NCBI GenBank assembly: GCA_964481395.1
Contig: CAYZYG010000026.1
Coordinates: 1-50,049, forward strand
DNA length: 50,049 bases
Origin: JBFMFH01 sp964481395
GTDB taxonomy: Bacteria; Acidobacteriota; Vicinamibacteria; Vicinamibacterales; JAKQTR01
Direction of reading: 5' to 3'
Shown: in pieces, positions 49,934 through 50,049 of the stretch
Layout: every line of letters starts with the position of its first letter
How positions within the stretch are numbered: the first letter of the stretch is position 1
Position numbers and translations under genes: made by a program
Notes under the pieces: generated by a model
Told to the model about the DNA's origin: nothing
What the model saw: the letters and a program-made list of their open reading frames with translations, nothing else
The model's database searches: none

Positions 49934-50049
49934 GGGGCCGGGGACCGGGGACCAGGGAAGAACAGGCGACCGGCGACGGGCGACAGGCGACAGGGGAAGA
50001 ACAGGCGACAGGCGACGGGCGACGGGCGACAGGCGACAGGGGAAGAACA
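49934..50049. repeat. Heptamer arrays, GGGGACC then CAGGCGA/CGGGCGA, reaching window edge
   Basis: 49934-49954 holds GGGGCCG, GGGACCG, GGGACCA. From 49961 the CAGGCGA/CGGGCGA type runs to the end. A longer ~48-base period is superposed: AGAACAGGCGAC...CAGGGGA occurs twice and a third copy begins at the edge. It continues beyond the window. Confidence 0.85.

Overview
The window (about 50 kb, very GC-rich) reads as a chromosomal fragment of a Gram-negative, probably metagenome-assembled bacterium. LpxC, Lgt, lipoproteins and a type IV pilin point to a diderm. The mix of a Vps10/sortilin-type Asp-box protein, a tricorn-like S41 protease with Gly/Arg-rich linkers, a BlaI-M56 pair and many PBS-type HEAT repeats recalls Acidobacteriota of the Vicinamibacteria kind; this placement is an inference from gene content only. 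A 100-N gap at 13247-13346 is flanked by the same 55 bases on both sides, so it looks like a scaffolding artefact.

Layout. 1-7.2 kb: end of an unknown gene, a DUF4405 membrane protein, a receiver-like/PilZ protein, and a minus-strand run lgt > blaI-like repressor > M56 protease fused to a HEAT solenoid > secreted HEAT protein. Three 16-bp dyads of form TGCT-N8-AGCA lie at the two promoter regions of that run. 7.3-10.8 kb: a small Cys-containing protein, then an archaeal-type HMG-CoA synthase, thiolase and DUF35 zinc-ribbon cluster. 11.1-16.4 kb: two Dpp/Opp-type permeases, a YdcF-like protein (holding the gap) and a NatAB-like exporter, mostly joined by 4-base stop/start overlaps. 16.6-28 kb: the Asp-box protein, the tricorn-like protease, a 4-hydroxy-2-oxoglutarate-type aldolase next to an alanine-glyoxylate-type aminotransferase, a HExxH protein with a C-terminal zinc ribbon, and an M48 lipoprotein protease. 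28-34 kb: a second HExxH protein, an NlpC/P60 lipoprotein, an HNH protein, a beta-propeller protein, an APC permease and a PilA-type pilin. 34-37.7 kb (minus): a three-subunit molybdenum hydroxylase of the xanthine dehydrogenase family. 37.9-42 kb: uvrA and lpxC. 42-44.7 kb (minus): a radical SAM protein with an N-terminal SPASM-like region and an ECF sigma / STAS / small-protein operon. 44.8-50 kb: lysA and tmk on plus, then obg-nadD-rsfS-comF on minus.

The most striking non-genic structure is a set of short tandem arrays, all with a 7-base period, in most of the longer spacers (over 20 tracts). Their unit sequences differ (for example GAAGACA, GTAGAYA, GTTRTCA, GACAGGC, GGTCCCC, CCCGGRT, CCCTGAT, CAATCCC). 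Some tracts carry the stop codons of the gene before them, and others have entered coding ends (both molybdenum hydroxylase subunits and the N-terminus of tmk). No rRNA, tRNA, CRISPR array, transposase or phage module was recognised.

The best candidate for an undescribed system is the BlaI-M56-HEAT locus. A BlaR1-like membrane protease carries an 11-repeat alpha-solenoid where BlaR1 has its beta-lactam sensor, and it is encoded with its repressor and a second, secreted HEAT protein whose upstream region shares the putative operator.
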